Shown: positions 7,947 through 17,467, counted from the stretch's first letter. The stretch is DNA of 43,118 bases from Eubacterium sp. 14-2 (GCF_000403845.2 NZ_KE159568.1:839463-882580); one strand, 5' to 3'. Translations and numbers: made by a program. The notes: a model not told the origin generated them from the sequence alone.

Positions 7947-9785
7947 TCACTCCGCCTCTCCTGTATAGAAAGGCCATAATGCCAGTATTTCCTCCGCCAG
8001 TTTTTCTCTTCTCTCATCAATCCTGCATTCATTCCACTCTGTCCTGCCTGCATCGTACTGTTCAATGATTTCCCCGGTGATTTTCAGTGTTACATTCCCT
8101 TTGTACCCCTCTCTGGCCTTCTGCTTTCCCGATTTTGGAATGCCTTCTATTTTTGTCTTAAAATCCATGTTCCTTACGGAACTGTTCAGAGAATTTCTCA
8201 AAAGGGTCAGATTGCCCAGATCGTCAATATGATTCTGCCGGTTCTCCGCCTCATCCTCCGAAACCTGCCAGTTTTCCTGCCATTTCTGGGGCATAATATG
8301 CTCCAGCGTATAAGTATAGGTCAGGGCCTTTTCGTCTGAGTTTTTATTTCTGCGGGAAAGCTCTGTCAGAAATAAAAGCATTTTGGCTGTGTCGCTTTTC
8401 ATCTTCGTCAGCTGTCTTCTGACTTCTCCGTCACTGATATTGACTGCCTTTTCTCCTGCTGCGGAAAATAATTTTTCCGCACCCTGATTCAGAATCAGAC
8501 TGCATCTGGACGCATAATCCGAAACACTCGTCCCCATAATCCTTCTCCGGATTACAAAAGATTCCAGTATCCGGCACTGCTTCCTTATGGTTTCATCCTG
8601 CAGATTTTCTCCGGACTCTTTCAGGATTTTCAGAATAAAAGGATAAAACATCTGTATGCCGAATTCCTCTAAAACCAGCAGAAGCCGCCTCACATCCTCC
8701 TGCCAGGAAAAATATTCTCTTTCCGCCCTGTCTTTATCACTCATAATCTGATTCAGGCCGGTGATATATCTGCTGAACAGACCGGCATACTCATAAATCT
8801 CATTTATCAGTGCGGCATACTCTGAAAAATCATAAGCGGCTGTTTCTCTGGTATAAGCATTATCCAGATTTCCGAAAAAATCCCTGTTATCTTCTTTCGT
8901 CCATTTGATACAGGCCACGCAGTACAGCAGAAATTCCAGATTATTTCTGTCCACATTTCCAAAACGCCGTTTCAGATCCCATTCGTTTTCCCCGTCCTCC
9001 GAGTAAAAAATCCTGTCCCACTTCTCATTATAAATTTCGCTTACCCGGCGCTGCTTTTCCCGGTCATTTCCGCAGCTTTCCATAAATCCCTGAAACAGAT
9101 TGTTTTTGATAATATCCGCGGTGCTCAGGCGGGCTCCCGCCCGGTTGATGGTATCAAAAATAGACTGTTCGTTCACGTCGTGCTCTGTCAGTTCAATTCT
9201 GACCAGCATCTTGTTATTGTCATTGTACATAATGTCAAAAATATCCTTCAGTTCCTGCTGGTCTTTTTCATGGAGCACCCTGCGGTAATAGTGATAGCAC
9301 TGTCTGATTTGGGGAGATCCTTCTTTCTCTGCTTCCGTCCGGGGCCTGCTTCCCTCAAACACCCCCTGCCTGATAATGGCCTCATAGCTGTCCCTGTCCA
9401 CTCTGGAATGGGAAATTTTAATTTCACTGTTTTTCAGGGAATCTGTGGTGTTCCTTTTGTAAAACAGCACGTTCTGTATGGTATCCCTTACATTCTGGCG
9501 CATTTCATCGTCAAATTCATCATAGATTGCCTTGGTCAGCAGTGAGATTGTGGTGAGCCTCTGCTGCCCGTCCACAATGGCCGCCTCCGACGGTTCTCTG
9601 CTCTCTCCCCATTTGATAATAATGGAGCCCAGAAACACCTGGACTTCCCGGTTCCCTTCAATGGCATCCAGTAATTCTTTCCAGTTTTCTTTTTTCCAGA
9701 CGTACCTTCTCTGAAAAAACGGCACAACCAGCTTCTGAGGCCCTCCGCCAAAAATTTCTTTTACTGACTTTGCCTCCGCTTTCAT
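7947..9785 (-). CDS. sspE: SspE-type phosphorothioate-dependent restriction effector (DUF262-DUF1524)
   Basis: SspE proteins are the restriction arm of SspABCD systems: an NTPase domain senses phosphorothioate and a C-terminal HNH domain nicks invading DNA. The 612-aa product has an N-terminal DUF262 domain with QRRYVW (25-30) and the nucleotide-handling motif DGQQRLTT (72-79). Its C-terminal DUF1524 HNH domain has LEHIMPQ (His496), DLGNLTLL (Asn525) and LNSSVRN (Asn534). I chose the ATG at 9785 because GGAGG sits about 7 nt upstream; an upstream in-frame extension to 9863 overlaps sspA and lacks the family N-terminus. A general GmrSD-type type IV restriction enzyme is the alternative, but the position directly after sspA favours SspE. 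Confidence 0.9.
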   Translation of the reverse strand: MKAEAKSVKEIFGGGPQKLVVPFFQRRYVWKKENWKELLDAIEGNREVQVFLGSIIIKWGESREPSEAAIVDGQQRLTTISLLTKAIYDEFDDEMRQNVRDTIQNVLFYKRNTTDSLKNSEIKISHSRVDRDSYEAIIRQGVFEGSRPRTEAEKEGSPQIRQCYHYYRRVLHEKDQQELKDIFDIMYNDNNKMLVRIELTEHDVNEQSIFDTINRAGARLSTADIIKNNLFQGFMESCGNDREKQRRVSEIYNEKWDRIFYSEDGENEWDLKRRFGNVDRNNLEFLLYCVACIKWTKEDNRDFFGNLDNAYTRETAAYDFSEYAALINEIYEYAGLFSRYITGLNQIMSDKDRAEREYFSWQEDVRRLLLVLEEFGIQMFYPFILKILKESGENLQDETIRKQCRILESFVIRRRIMGTSVSDYASRCSLILNQGAEKLFSAAGEKAVNISDGEVRRQLTKMKSDTAKMLLFLTELSRRNKNSDEKALTYTYTLEHIMPQKWQENWQVSEDEAENRQNHIDDLGNLTLLRNSLNSSVRNMDFKTKIEGIPKSGKQKAREGYKGNVTLKITGEIIEQYDAGRTEWNECRIDERREKLAEEILALWPFYTGEAE

Positions 9786-9822
9786 AAAAAACCCTCCTCT
9801 TTCGTGCTTCACATAAAATCTG

Positions 9823-10983
9823 TCATCCTGCTGCAATCTCCTCCAACGCCTCTGCAAGAACATCCAGTTCCGCCTCTGTGGTAAAAGGTCCCAGGCTCAC
9901 CCGCACCGTACCGCCATATTCCTTATCTTTCAGATATTTATGTATCAGAGGCGCACAGTGATACCCTGTCCGCACAGCAATCCCATACTTTTCGTCCAGC
10001 AGAATCCCCACTTCTTCGGCCTGATACCCTTCTACGTTCAGAGATACAATTCCCGCAGCCGCTGAGTGCAGTGGCGGATACAGCTGGATTTCCGGTATCC
10101 TGTTCAGCTTCTCAAGGAGCCCTTCCCGCAGCCGCTGTTCTTCTCTCAGCCTTTCTTCTGCTGCTGACCGGACAGATTCTTTTATGGCCGCCTCCAGCCC
10201 TGCAATGGCTGTGATATTCATGCTTCCCGGTTCATATCCTCTCACATCTTCCGGACTGACCTCCGGATTCAGGGAATCGCTTCCTGTTCCCCCGAACAGA
10301 ATCTGTTTCAGTTTCCTGCCGCTGTTATTTACATAACCTCCGATTCCCAGAGGCCCGCAGAGGGCTTTATGGCCTGCAAATATATAGAAGTCCACATTCG
10401 TATGCTTCAGGCACACCGGCACCAGTCCAAGGGCCTGAGAACCGTCCACAATCACAGCAGCTTTATATTCCTCTGCCAGTTTTGCAATATCCTGCCAGGG
10501 AAGGATGGCCCCGGTTACATTGCTGACATGGTTCATAATCAGCGCAGCCGGTGGTTTCCGTAAAAACTGATATCTGATTTTCTCCCTGTCCATCTCCAGA
10601 GATTCCTGGTGAACAGCCAGTTCTTCCACTTCAAATCCATACTGTTTTTGCAGATGATGAAGCACCCGGATTACAGCATTGTGCTCAAAAGGAGTTACAT
10701 AAACCACATCTGCACGTTTCCACTCCAGACCTCCCAGCACCTGATTACAGGCAATGGTGGCAGAAGGAGTAAAAACCGTCTCTGCCCCGTAATTTCCCTG
10801 AACCAGATGAAGGATTTCCTCCCTTGTGTCCTCTGTCAGCCGGAAGGCCTCCCGTGCCAGCCGGTAAGCGCCTCTTCCCACATTCACTGCAAAATGTCTT
10901 CCGGCTTCCTCCATTGCCCGGTAAACGGGCTCCGGTTTTGGAAATGTGGTTGACGCATTATCAAAATATATTAAGTCTTTCAT
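9823..10983 (-). CDS. sspA: Cysteine desulfurase SspA
   Basis: PLP enzyme that takes sulfur from L-cysteine as an enzyme persulfide, here presumably for DNA phosphorothioation. It is a class V aminotransferase fold of 386 aa. Near the N-terminus is YFDNASTT; the PLP lysine is Lys206 in AGHKALCGP and the persulfide cysteine is Cys343 in RTGYHCAP. I chose the ATG at 10983, with GGAGGA a few bases upstream, because the family starts at this point. An alternative ATG at 11025 overlaps the sspC stop as ATGA. It lies within the modification operon between sspC and sspE, which argues against a housekeeping IscS/SufS role. Confidence 0.92.
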   Translation of the reverse strand: MKDLIYFDNASTTFPKPEPVYRAMEEAGRHFAVNVGRGAYRLAREAFRLTEDTREEILHLVQGNYGAETVFTPSATIACNQVLGGLEWKRADVVYVTPFEHNAVIRVLHHLQKQYGFEVEELAVHQESLEMDREKIRYQFLRKPPAALIMNHVSNVTGAILPWQDIAKLAEEYKAAVIVDGSQALGLVPVCLKHTNVDFYIFAGHKALCGPLGIGGYVNNSGRKLKQILFGGTGSDSLNPEVSPEDVRGYEPGSMNITAIAGLEAAIKESVRSAAEERLREEQRLREGLLEKLNRIPEIQLYPPLHSAAAGIVSLNVEGYQAEEVGILLDEKYGIAVRTGYHCAPLIHKYLKDKEYGGTVRVSLGPFTTEAELDVLAEALEEIAAG

Positions 10984-11021
10984 ATCTCCTCCATAACAGG
11001 GCCAGCCATTTTCCCTGTCAT

Positions 11022-14000
11022 TCATCGGTTTATCAGCTCCTGCAGCACCTCTGCCAGCACTGCCACTTTCTGGCTGGTTTCCAGTGTATCCTCAAAATCC
11101 TCCATGGCTTCGTCAATCATGTTTTTCAGAAAACTGCTGGTAGAATCAGAAGTTTCGGCCTCATAACTGCGCCTGATGCGCCTCCCCTGTTCATCCATCA
11201 GTATAATGGTTTTCTTTCCCCGTTCTCCGCTGTCTCCCGCCGCCTGTTCCACTTCCTGCTTTACATTCCGTATTTTTTCCCGAAACCGTTCCGGCGTATC
11301 GTCATTCCAGTCCTCCATGGACAAATCCATCACCAGCCTGGACAGGCAGAAGATAATTTCCTGCTCATCATTGGTTTCCAGATGTTTCAGATATTCCAGG
11401 AATCCGCGGGCGTCTTTATTCAGAATATATTCCTGCTTCGCCGCCTCCTGTTTCCGATACCAGGAAAGCAGACATCCTTTCAGGCTTTCCTGTTCTTTTC
11501 CGTGGAATATACTGCGGATATCCTCTGCCACACAGGACTGCAGACGGAAAAACGCCTGCTCCATCCGGGCTCTGACACGGAGCAGCTCTTCGGCTGCTTT
11601 CTGTAAATCAGCCTCCTGCCCTTCTTCTGTCATAATTTCCGGAATCCGTTCAAACAGAAATTCTCTGGGATTTAGTTCGCTGCGTTTCAGCAGGTTCCGG
11701 AACCGTTCTGTTTTCCTCTGTTCTTCCCTGGGAAATTTTCCGGTGACCATGGTATATTTTGGCAGAGAGCGATACCATCTCTGCATGTTTTCCATAAGTT
11801 TTATCCAGCGGTTCTGGCGGCTGAACGCAATTCCCTCTCCCCGCCAGGACTGCTCCAGCGTTCTTAAATACTGTTCCTTTTTCCCGCTTTCCGGCTCCAG
11901 ATATAACTGGTAATCCTGCGGAAAATCATTGACGCTGTTTAACACTTCCTCACTGACTTCCAGTTCTTTTTTCTTAAGATAGATCACCGGAATCCCTTCC
12001 GCCATCCCAAGACGCTGTGCCAGAAACAGCGGCATAATCCCTCTGCGCACGCCGTAATCCTTTCCCTGAAGCCTCCGGTACAGTTCCTGAAAGGTTCTGC
12101 GCTGTCCGATACACTGTGCCAGGAACCTGTCTGTTTCATCCAGAATCCTGCCGCAGCCCCTGTCCTTTTCATAACTGCTGTCCAGAATTCCCGTCCTCAC
12201 AAAGGCAGCCCGGTACACCATATTTTCCGGAGCTGTCCCCTGCCGGAACGTCTCTGCCTGATCCATCAGCAGAGCTTTTACCACTTTATTTCTGGCCCTC
12301 AGGTATTGTCCGGACACATGCTGAATATTCAGCAGTTCGTGATTCACAACGGGCGAAAAGCGGTAATACTGCTCACAGATTTCACTTAACATTCGGTTAA
12401 ATTCCATATCATTTTCAAAGATACGGACCGGCTCCCCTTTTCTGGCCACGCCGCAGGCTCCGTATCCCGGCATGAAATCCCGCTCCAGCAAAGTATTGAT
12501 TTCAAACACAATATCTTCTTCATACAGGTCCAGTTCCCGCAGCAGCACCTTATGTTCTTCTGCAAATCCCGGCCGCTCTTTCAGGGCGTATACTGCCGCC
12601 AGCTTCTTTATATGCTTTACCAGGGCAAAGGGCTGTTCCGGCACCAGAACCACGATTCTGTCCTCCTGCAATGCTTCTGTTTTCTCTCTGACCTGCTCTC
12701 TGTCGATTTCCTTTTCGCTGACCAGAGCCAGTATTTTCCCGTCCGAAAACTGCTCTTCAAACATCCAGGAAAGGGTTTCCATGCGGAAAAAATCTTCTGC
12801 TGTTAAAAATTCATACCGGAAATACCGGGTCATATTCCGCTCCTGATTGTACTGTTTAGGCAGGACATATTCCAGATCTGATATCCGGCTCAGGTAACTG
12901 CAGACAGGAAACGGTTCCGGCTGTTTTGCCATCTCCGCCTCAATCTCCCTGTCAATATTCAGCCCGGTATGATTTTTAAAGGCATAGACCCCAAGGCTGC
13001 TCCGAAACAAAATCAGTTCCTGCTGTTTCAGAGATTCCAGGGCCTTCCGGTAGGTTCCTTCTTCCATCCCCAGCGCCGGACGTATGGAAGCGTCCACTGC
13101 CGGAAGCTCATCCTCCTGATGAATCATCCGAAGCAGCCCGATGGCCTTTATAATCTTCTGTTCCGCCGGATCCTTTGTCTGTCTTAAGGCATAATCTGCT
13201 TTCAGCCATTCACTGTGGATTTTGGGCTGATCGCTGTTTTCCCGAAAAAGGGGTTTGAAATAATCGTACACCGCGTCTGCTCCCACCCAGTATTCTTCTG
13301 ATTCCTCCAGAATTTCCGGCAGGCTCCCGCGCTCCCTTCCGGCCAGAAAGGTGAAAACTGTACGTTCATTCTGGGCCACCCGTTCACTGATATGCAAAAG
13401 GATACAGGCGCACACAGGCGTCAGGGGAAAACAGCCTCTGCCCATGACCTGCTTATAAAAATCATAGTCCGGAAACAGTCCCAGAAAGCAGTGCAGGCTG
13501 CAGGATTTTTCCAGAATTTCCTGATATCCGGTCTGCTTTTCATATTCAGAAAATAATTCCGAAAATTCCGGCTCCTTTTTGAGCAGTGTGCTGGCAATCA
13601 GCTCGTAATGATTTCTGGCAGAGCCATGAAATCTCACTTCCCTGAGACGCCCCTCCACACCCCGGAAGGCGTCTTTTACCGATTTGTCCAGGCCTTTTTC
13701 ATATTCATGAATACTCTTATGGGCCACAAGTATTATCTGCAGCTTCTGCTCCCTGCTGTTATTGGCCAGTTCGCACATGTCCTGCAGTGTCTTCATATCT
13801 CTGGCAAACCCTTCTTTTCCATGGCCTTCCACATACTTGCTGAACTCATCAAACACCAGTACCATTCCTGTATAACCGTACTGTTCTGTCAGCTTTCTCC
13901 CCACTTCCTGATAAACTCTCATGGCGTCCGACCCAAGCATGGGCAGAAACCGGCTTCCGGCTGTGAGTCTGGGATAGCATTCCAGAAACAGCTTCATGGC

Positions 14001-14594
14001 CCTTTCGTCCATCCGCTCCAGTCCCTTTTTTACATTTACCGGAGTTTCCCCCTGGTCTGTGAGAAACTCCTGCCACTTACCGTACACCTCAGGATATTCC
14101 CGCCGCCACAGCTTTAAGGTCTTCAATGCTTGCGAATAATCGCTTTCGGGAATAATATCCCTGAGATTTTCCCGCTCCAGCCCTTCTTTTAACCCATAGA
14201 GAAAAGCAGTGTTCAGATCCGATGCCCTTCCCCCTATGAGTACAGGCAGAAAACGCTTTTTTTCCCGGTATAACCGGTTCACCATGTCTGCTGCTTCCCG
14301 GTCTGTCTCCGATATCCGGGCCAGCACCGGCGCAGTACCTTTCTGTTCTCCCTGTAAAAAAGCCAGCAGAAGCAGCAGCAGATGGGATTTTCCTTTTCCA
14401 TAAGGCCCCATCAGGACTGTTGCATTCTCCGTTGATTCTTCCAGTATATTTTTCAGATAGTATTTTAAAATCTGAATGGAAGAACGGGTGGGAATATAGC
14501 TGCCAATCCGGTCTGCATTTCCCAGGTCCAGACTCAGATTTACAGATTTCTGAAACCTGCTGTTAATGCTGATATATTGTTTTAACTGTTTCAT
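11022..14594 (-). CDS. sspC: SspC-type large P-loop ATPase
   Basis: 1190-aa ATPase of the phosphorothioation machinery, expected to power or license the SspB/SspD modification steps. Walker A is GPYGKGKSHLL (63-73) and Walker B is MVLVFDEFSKYVEG (about 240-253), giving an ATPase fold reminiscent of BrxC/PglY and SspC. The rest is mostly helical without further recognised domains. The start has GAGGGA upstream and lies 30 bp after sspB. The stop (TGA) overlaps an alternative sspA start. The length agrees with SspC-like proteins. The assignment rests on the ATPase motifs plus the flanking DUF4007 and PAPS-reductase genes. Confidence 0.88.
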   Translation of the reverse strand: MKQLKQYISINSRFQKSVNLSLDLGNADRIGSYIPTRSSIQILKYYLKNILEESTENATVLMGPYGKGKSHLLLLLLAFLQGEQKGTAPVLARISETDREAADMVNRLYREKKRFLPVLIGGRASDLNTAFLYGLKEGLERENLRDIIPESDYSQALKTLKLWRREYPEVYGKWQEFLTDQGETPVNVKKGLERMDERAMKLFLECYPRLTAGSRFLPMLGSDAMRVYQEVGRKLTEQYGYTGMVLVFDEFSKYVEGHGKEGFARDMKTLQDMCELANNSREQKLQIILVAHKSIHEYEKGLDKSVKDAFRGVEGRLREVRFHGSARNHYELIASTLLKKEPEFSELFSEYEKQTGYQEILEKSCSLHCFLGLFPDYDFYKQVMGRGCFPLTPVCACILLHISERVAQNERTVFTFLAGRERGSLPEILEESEEYWVGADAVYDYFKPLFRENSDQPKIHSEWLKADYALRQTKDPAEQKIIKAIGLLRMIHQEDELPAVDASIRPALGMEEGTYRKALESLKQQELILFRSSLGVYAFKNHTGLNIDREIEAEMAKQPEPFPVCSYLSRISDLEYVLPKQYNQERNMTRYFRYEFLTAEDFFRMETLSWMFEEQFSDGKILALVSEKEIDREQVREKTEALQEDRIVVLVPEQPFALVKHIKKLAAVYALKERPGFAEEHKVLLRELDLYEEDIVFEINTLLERDFMPGYGACGVARKGEPVRIFENDMEFNRMLSEICEQYYRFSPVVNHELLNIQHVSGQYLRARNKVVKALLMDQAETFRQGTAPENMVYRAAFVRTGILDSSYEKDRGCGRILDETDRFLAQCIGQRRTFQELYRRLQGKDYGVRRGIMPLFLAQRLGMAEGIPVIYLKKKELEVSEEVLNSVNDFPQDYQLYLEPESGKKEQYLRTLEQSWRGEGIAFSRQNRWIKLMENMQRWYRSLPKYTMVTGKFPREEQRKTERFRNLLKRSELNPREFLFERIPEIMTEEGQEADLQKAAEELLRVRARMEQAFFRLQSCVAEDIRSIFHGKEQESLKGCLLSWYRKQEAAKQEYILNKDARGFLEYLKHLETNDEQEIIFCLSRLVMDLSMEDWNDDTPERFREKIRNVKQEVEQAAGDSGERGKKTIILMDEQGRRIRRSYEAETSDSTSSFLKNMIDEAMEDFEDTLETSQKVAVLAEVLQELINR

Positions 14595-14624
14595 TCTGCT
14601 TCCCTCTCTGCCCTTTCCCGGTCT

Positions 14625-15524
14625 TTATCTGCCGCAAACCCAGGCGGCCGATTTCCTGCCGCCGGAATTTCCATAATAGTATTCCTGCAGGACCTGGTCT
14701 GATGTTGTGTTTCCCGGAAGATATACCATATCCAGCCCGGCAGTCCGGTTGAGAATAATCTTCCCGGCCCACTCCAGCTGTTCCAGCAGTTCCATCAGGC
14801 CGGTGCGTTTCAGATTCAGTATCTTTCCCGGTCCTCCCGGCCGCACCAGCAGATCCTCCATATGGATTCCTCTCTCTTTTCCGGCCCGGCCGGCCATAAG
14901 ATACAGTACCGTTTCCGCCGGCAGCTTATTCAGCCGGGGCTGCACCTTCTCGTAGCCATCCTCTGTCTGTTTCAGAAGTTCCAGCGCTCCAAAGGGACTG
15001 ACATTCTTTTCCTCCGGACTTGTGCCTTTTGCAGTCTTTCGGCTGTACATGCGCAAAATGGCGTCGCAGTCATCTTTTACGGAACGGGGAGATACTTTCT
15101 GCTCCCCCGACGCATTTCCCGCCAGTTCCATCATTTTCCGCTCCAATTCTTCCCCGGTAAATTCCGTATAGTCAAATTCATTGAAAAACATCTGCCAGGC
15201 AGTGGCCTGGCCTCGGTTCCGGGCAATATTGCAGTGAACGGTCCACAGAGAAAACATTTCCTCAAAATACGGGTCCTTCTGCAAAATCATTTCTCCCAGA
15301 TCTGTAAGCCTTACCACCGTTCGGACGCTCTCGTCTGACAGTCCGCTGCATTTAAGCCAGTAGCGGATGGATTTTGCCATATTGGGCCCCACGCCCAGGG
15401 CGTCCGCACCATAATTTTCAAAAAAGACTCTGGGATTTCTTTTGACCTCCCGCAGTCCCTTGTTCAGCCATCCTTCCCTTATAATAAAACTTTCATGTCC
15501 TCTGAAACGAACGGAATCCTTCAT
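14625..15524 (-). CDS. sspB: SspB, DUF4007 family DNA nickase subunit
   Basis: DUF4007 proteins are the SspB component, reported to nick one DNA strand during single-strand phosphorothioation. The 299-aa product has the DUF4007 opening RFRGHESFIIREGWLNKG and the following GADALGVGPNMAKSIRYWLK. I placed the start at the ATG at 15524 because GAGGAG lies 7 nt upstream. An ATG five codons earlier (15539) overlaps the sspD stop as ATGA and is possible. Tight packing between sspD and sspC supports a common complex. Confidence 0.92.
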   Translation of the reverse strand: MKDSVRFRGHESFIIREGWLNKGLREVKRNPRVFFENYGADALGVGPNMAKSIRYWLKCSGLSDESVRTVVRLTDLGEMILQKDPYFEEMFSLWTVHCNIARNRGQATAWQMFFNEFDYTEFTGEELERKMMELAGNASGEQKVSPRSVKDDCDAILRMYSRKTAKGTSPEEKNVSPFGALELLKQTEDGYEKVQPRLNKLPAETVLYLMAGRAGKERGIHMEDLLVRPGGPGKILNLKRTGLMELLEQLEWAGKIILNRTAGLDMVYLPGNTTSDQVLQEYYYGNSGGRKSAAWVCGR

Positions 15525-15535
15525 TTTCTGTCTCC

Positions 15536-17278
15536 TCATGTTCTTTTAATGGAAAGCACTTTTCTCATGTAACATCCTGCGGTAAAGTGGTTCACACATG
15601 CTCCGCACCGCAGGCATTTTTCGTCTGAAATCCGGTATTCTGTTCCGCCGTCTTTCTTCTCCTTCACAGAAAGGGCGTTGTATCTGCATACACTTTCACA
15701 TGCCAGACAGCCCATACACATCTGATATTTGGTAAGCTGGCATTTTACCCGTTCTTCCGCGGTTTTTAAATCCCTGGCCCCGGCAATTCTGACACTCAGA
15801 ATCGTTACTTTCAATTCCCTTAAGCCTTTGCGGCCCTGCAGCTTTAACAGCATCTCGCCCTGTCTGTTCAGCACATATACTTCCCCCATTGCGGCGTGTC
15901 CCATCTCAAAATTCAGATAGCCGAAAGGCCGGAACAGCTCGTACAGTTCCTCCGAAACGGGACGCTGCAACTCATAATAAAAGGTATTTTCTTCCATGGC
16001 GCAGGGCCGGAAAGCCACCACAGATTTTTCTGCATAGGCCACACCGTTTCCGCCCTGTCTGGCCTTCCAGCCTCCCTCCCGCACGTAGGTTTCCGCATCC
16101 TCCTTGCCAAGGCTTTCCGCAAATTCCACCAGCAGATGGTGAAACCGCTCCGACTGCTCCGGCATGTGCACGGAGGAGAGAAATTCTGACCAGTCACTGT
16201 TATTGGGACAGCACCAGCAGCCCACTCTGGCATATCCCAGGCGGTACGCTTCATTGAAATCAATTTCTCCGGTAAAAAGGTACAGCCATATATCAAAATC
16301 CATCCAGTCAATGACGGGAGAAATAATTCTCTGCTTTGTAATTTTGGGACTGTCGGATTCCCTGTCATATTTGCTCCTGCTGACAGATTCACTGCGGCGG
16401 ATTCCGTAAAAGGTGAGAATCTGGTTTTTTTCCCGAAACAGAGATCTGATTTTCTTCTGAATGACTCCTGTTTTGAAAACGGTGCAGCACCAGCGCATTA
16501 CCCGGCTGGGCGGCCCAATCATCTTACAGAGCCCTTCAAAATCCTTTTCTCTGTTCCGGGCAGAAACCATGGGTGTTTTCGGATGGGTTTTCCGAAACCG
16601 TTTTACATATTCATAAGTAGAGGGAAATTCCAGTGTGGTATCTCCGAAAATATGCATGATTTCCGGATGGCCCAGCGCCCGGATGACCAGATCCGAAGTG
16701 ACGGTGGAATCTTTTCCTCCGCTGAACGATACAAACATATCCAGAACCGGCGTATCTTTTGCCTTTTCCCGGATATAAGAGCCTGCTTCCTCCAGGATTT
16801 TCTCATACCTGAGACTGTTGGCTTTTACAAACCGCTGCCGGTGTTTTTCAAAATACTCTTCTGTGTTCTGGTGTTTCAGATCTTCATACTGGCTCCTTAT
16901 GGCATGGCAGTCCGCTTCTTTCAGACTGCTGACAGAAAAGGGAATCTTACGGCCGTTTACGAAATAATAGTTGCCGGCCCCGTTCCACACAGACGCCTCC
17001 GCATATGCAAAGGGTTTCCCCAAAATAATTTCCACCAGAAGACGTTCCTCCGGAAACACCGGACGGACATCGGTGGCCAGACGTTTCCCCTCCTGGCCAC
17101 ACAGACTGCATCTCTTTTCGTACAGAGGAACCAGGCACTGGCTGCACCAGTAAATCTCCGACTCTGCTTCCGCCCTTCCTCCACAGGAGGGGCAGCGACT
17201 TGTCTCACATCGTGTATTGGTGCAGGGCAGCGGCTCCTCTGTTTCCTGCTTCCTGTTTCTGCATGTATATGTAATCAT
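15536..17278 (-). CDS. sspD: SspD, PAPS-reductase-like ATP pyrophosphatase with fused Zn ribbons and ferredoxin
   Basis: This enzyme activates DNA for sulfur transfer in the Ssp pathway (DndC counterpart). Domains: three CxxC knuckles in the first 60 residues (Cys29/32, 45/48, 57/60), a likely zinc ribbon; the adenine-nucleotide alpha hydrolase domain with PP-loop FSGGKDS (185-191); a cysteine cluster GCWCCPNN near 355; and a C-terminal 2[4Fe-4S] ferredoxin domain with Cys521, 524, 527, 531 and Cys555, 558, 561, 569. It is the first gene of the operon; GAGGAA precedes the ATG. The fused ferredoxin suggests built-in electron or sulfur handling. The length of 580 aa is explained by the added end domains. 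Confidence 0.92.
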   Translation of the reverse strand: MITYTCRNRKQETEEPLPCTNTRCETSRCPSCGGRAEAESEIYWCSQCLVPLYEKRCSLCGQEGKRLATDVRPVFPEERLLVEIILGKPFAYAEASVWNGAGNYYFVNGRKIPFSVSSLKEADCHAIRSQYEDLKHQNTEEYFEKHRQRFVKANSLRYEKILEEAGSYIREKAKDTPVLDMFVSFSGGKDSTVTSDLVIRALGHPEIMHIFGDTTLEFPSTYEYVKRFRKTHPKTPMVSARNREKDFEGLCKMIGPPSRVMRWCCTVFKTGVIQKKIRSLFREKNQILTFYGIRRSESVSRSKYDRESDSPKITKQRIISPVIDWMDFDIWLYLFTGEIDFNEAYRLGYARVGCWCCPNNSDWSEFLSSVHMPEQSERFHHLLVEFAESLGKEDAETYVREGGWKARQGGNGVAYAEKSVVAFRPCAMEENTFYYELQRPVSEELYELFRPFGYLNFEMGHAAMGEVYVLNRQGEMLLKLQGRKGLRELKVTILSVRIAGARDLKTAEERVKCQLTKYQMCMGCLACESVCRYNALSVKEKKDGGTEYRISDEKCLRCGACVNHFTAGCYMRKVLSIKRT

Positions 17279-17319
17279 ACCGATTCCTCATAATTCTTTT
17301 CTTTCGTTATACAGCATTT

Positions 17320-17348
17320 ATTTTATTCTCTTTTAAAGAGAATTTCAA
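17320..17348 (-). promoter_or_regulatory. Ssp operon promoter with palindromic operator
   Basis: On the minus strand TTGAAA (17343-17348), 17 bp and TAAAAT (17320-17325) form a sigma-A promoter about 40 bp upstream of sspD. The spacer is a palindrome with 9-bp arms, ATTCTCTTT / AAAGAGAAT, around a single central base (17325-17343). A dimeric regulator bound here would block RNA polymerase. No repressor gene is present in the operon itself. No T-run follows it on either strand, so it is not a terminator. Confidence 0.75.
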
Positions 17349-17467
17349 CCTGTATTTTTCCTTTTACAAAAGAATTTATTTCTGCCGGACGGATTACCCG
17401 CGGCGCCCTGCCAGTGTGCCATTTAGGCTGTTATATGCTATTTCCTGACACCGGAGCAAAACACAAT

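Noticed and set aside
7947-9785. Stand-alone GmrSD type IV restriction enzyme
   Set aside because: The domains are shared, but the gene lies inside the phosphorothioation operon, as SspE does.
9786-9863. N-terminal extension of sspE that overlaps sspA
   Set aside because: The ribosome site and the DUF262 family start both point to the ATG at 9785.
9823-10983. Cysteine desulfurase as a housekeeping IscS/SufS gene
   Set aside because: There is no iscU/sufU neighbour, and it is embedded between sspC and sspE with operon spacing.
5159-17278. A classical DndABCDE-DndFGH system
   Set aside because: DUF4007 (SspB), the SspC-type ATPase and the DUF262-DUF1524 effector define Ssp; no DndB, DndE or DptF/G/H proteins were recognised.
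17325-17343. Palindrome upstream of sspD as a terminator
   Set aside because: The arms are AT-rich with no following T-run; it sits exactly between promoter boxes, so it is better read as an operator.
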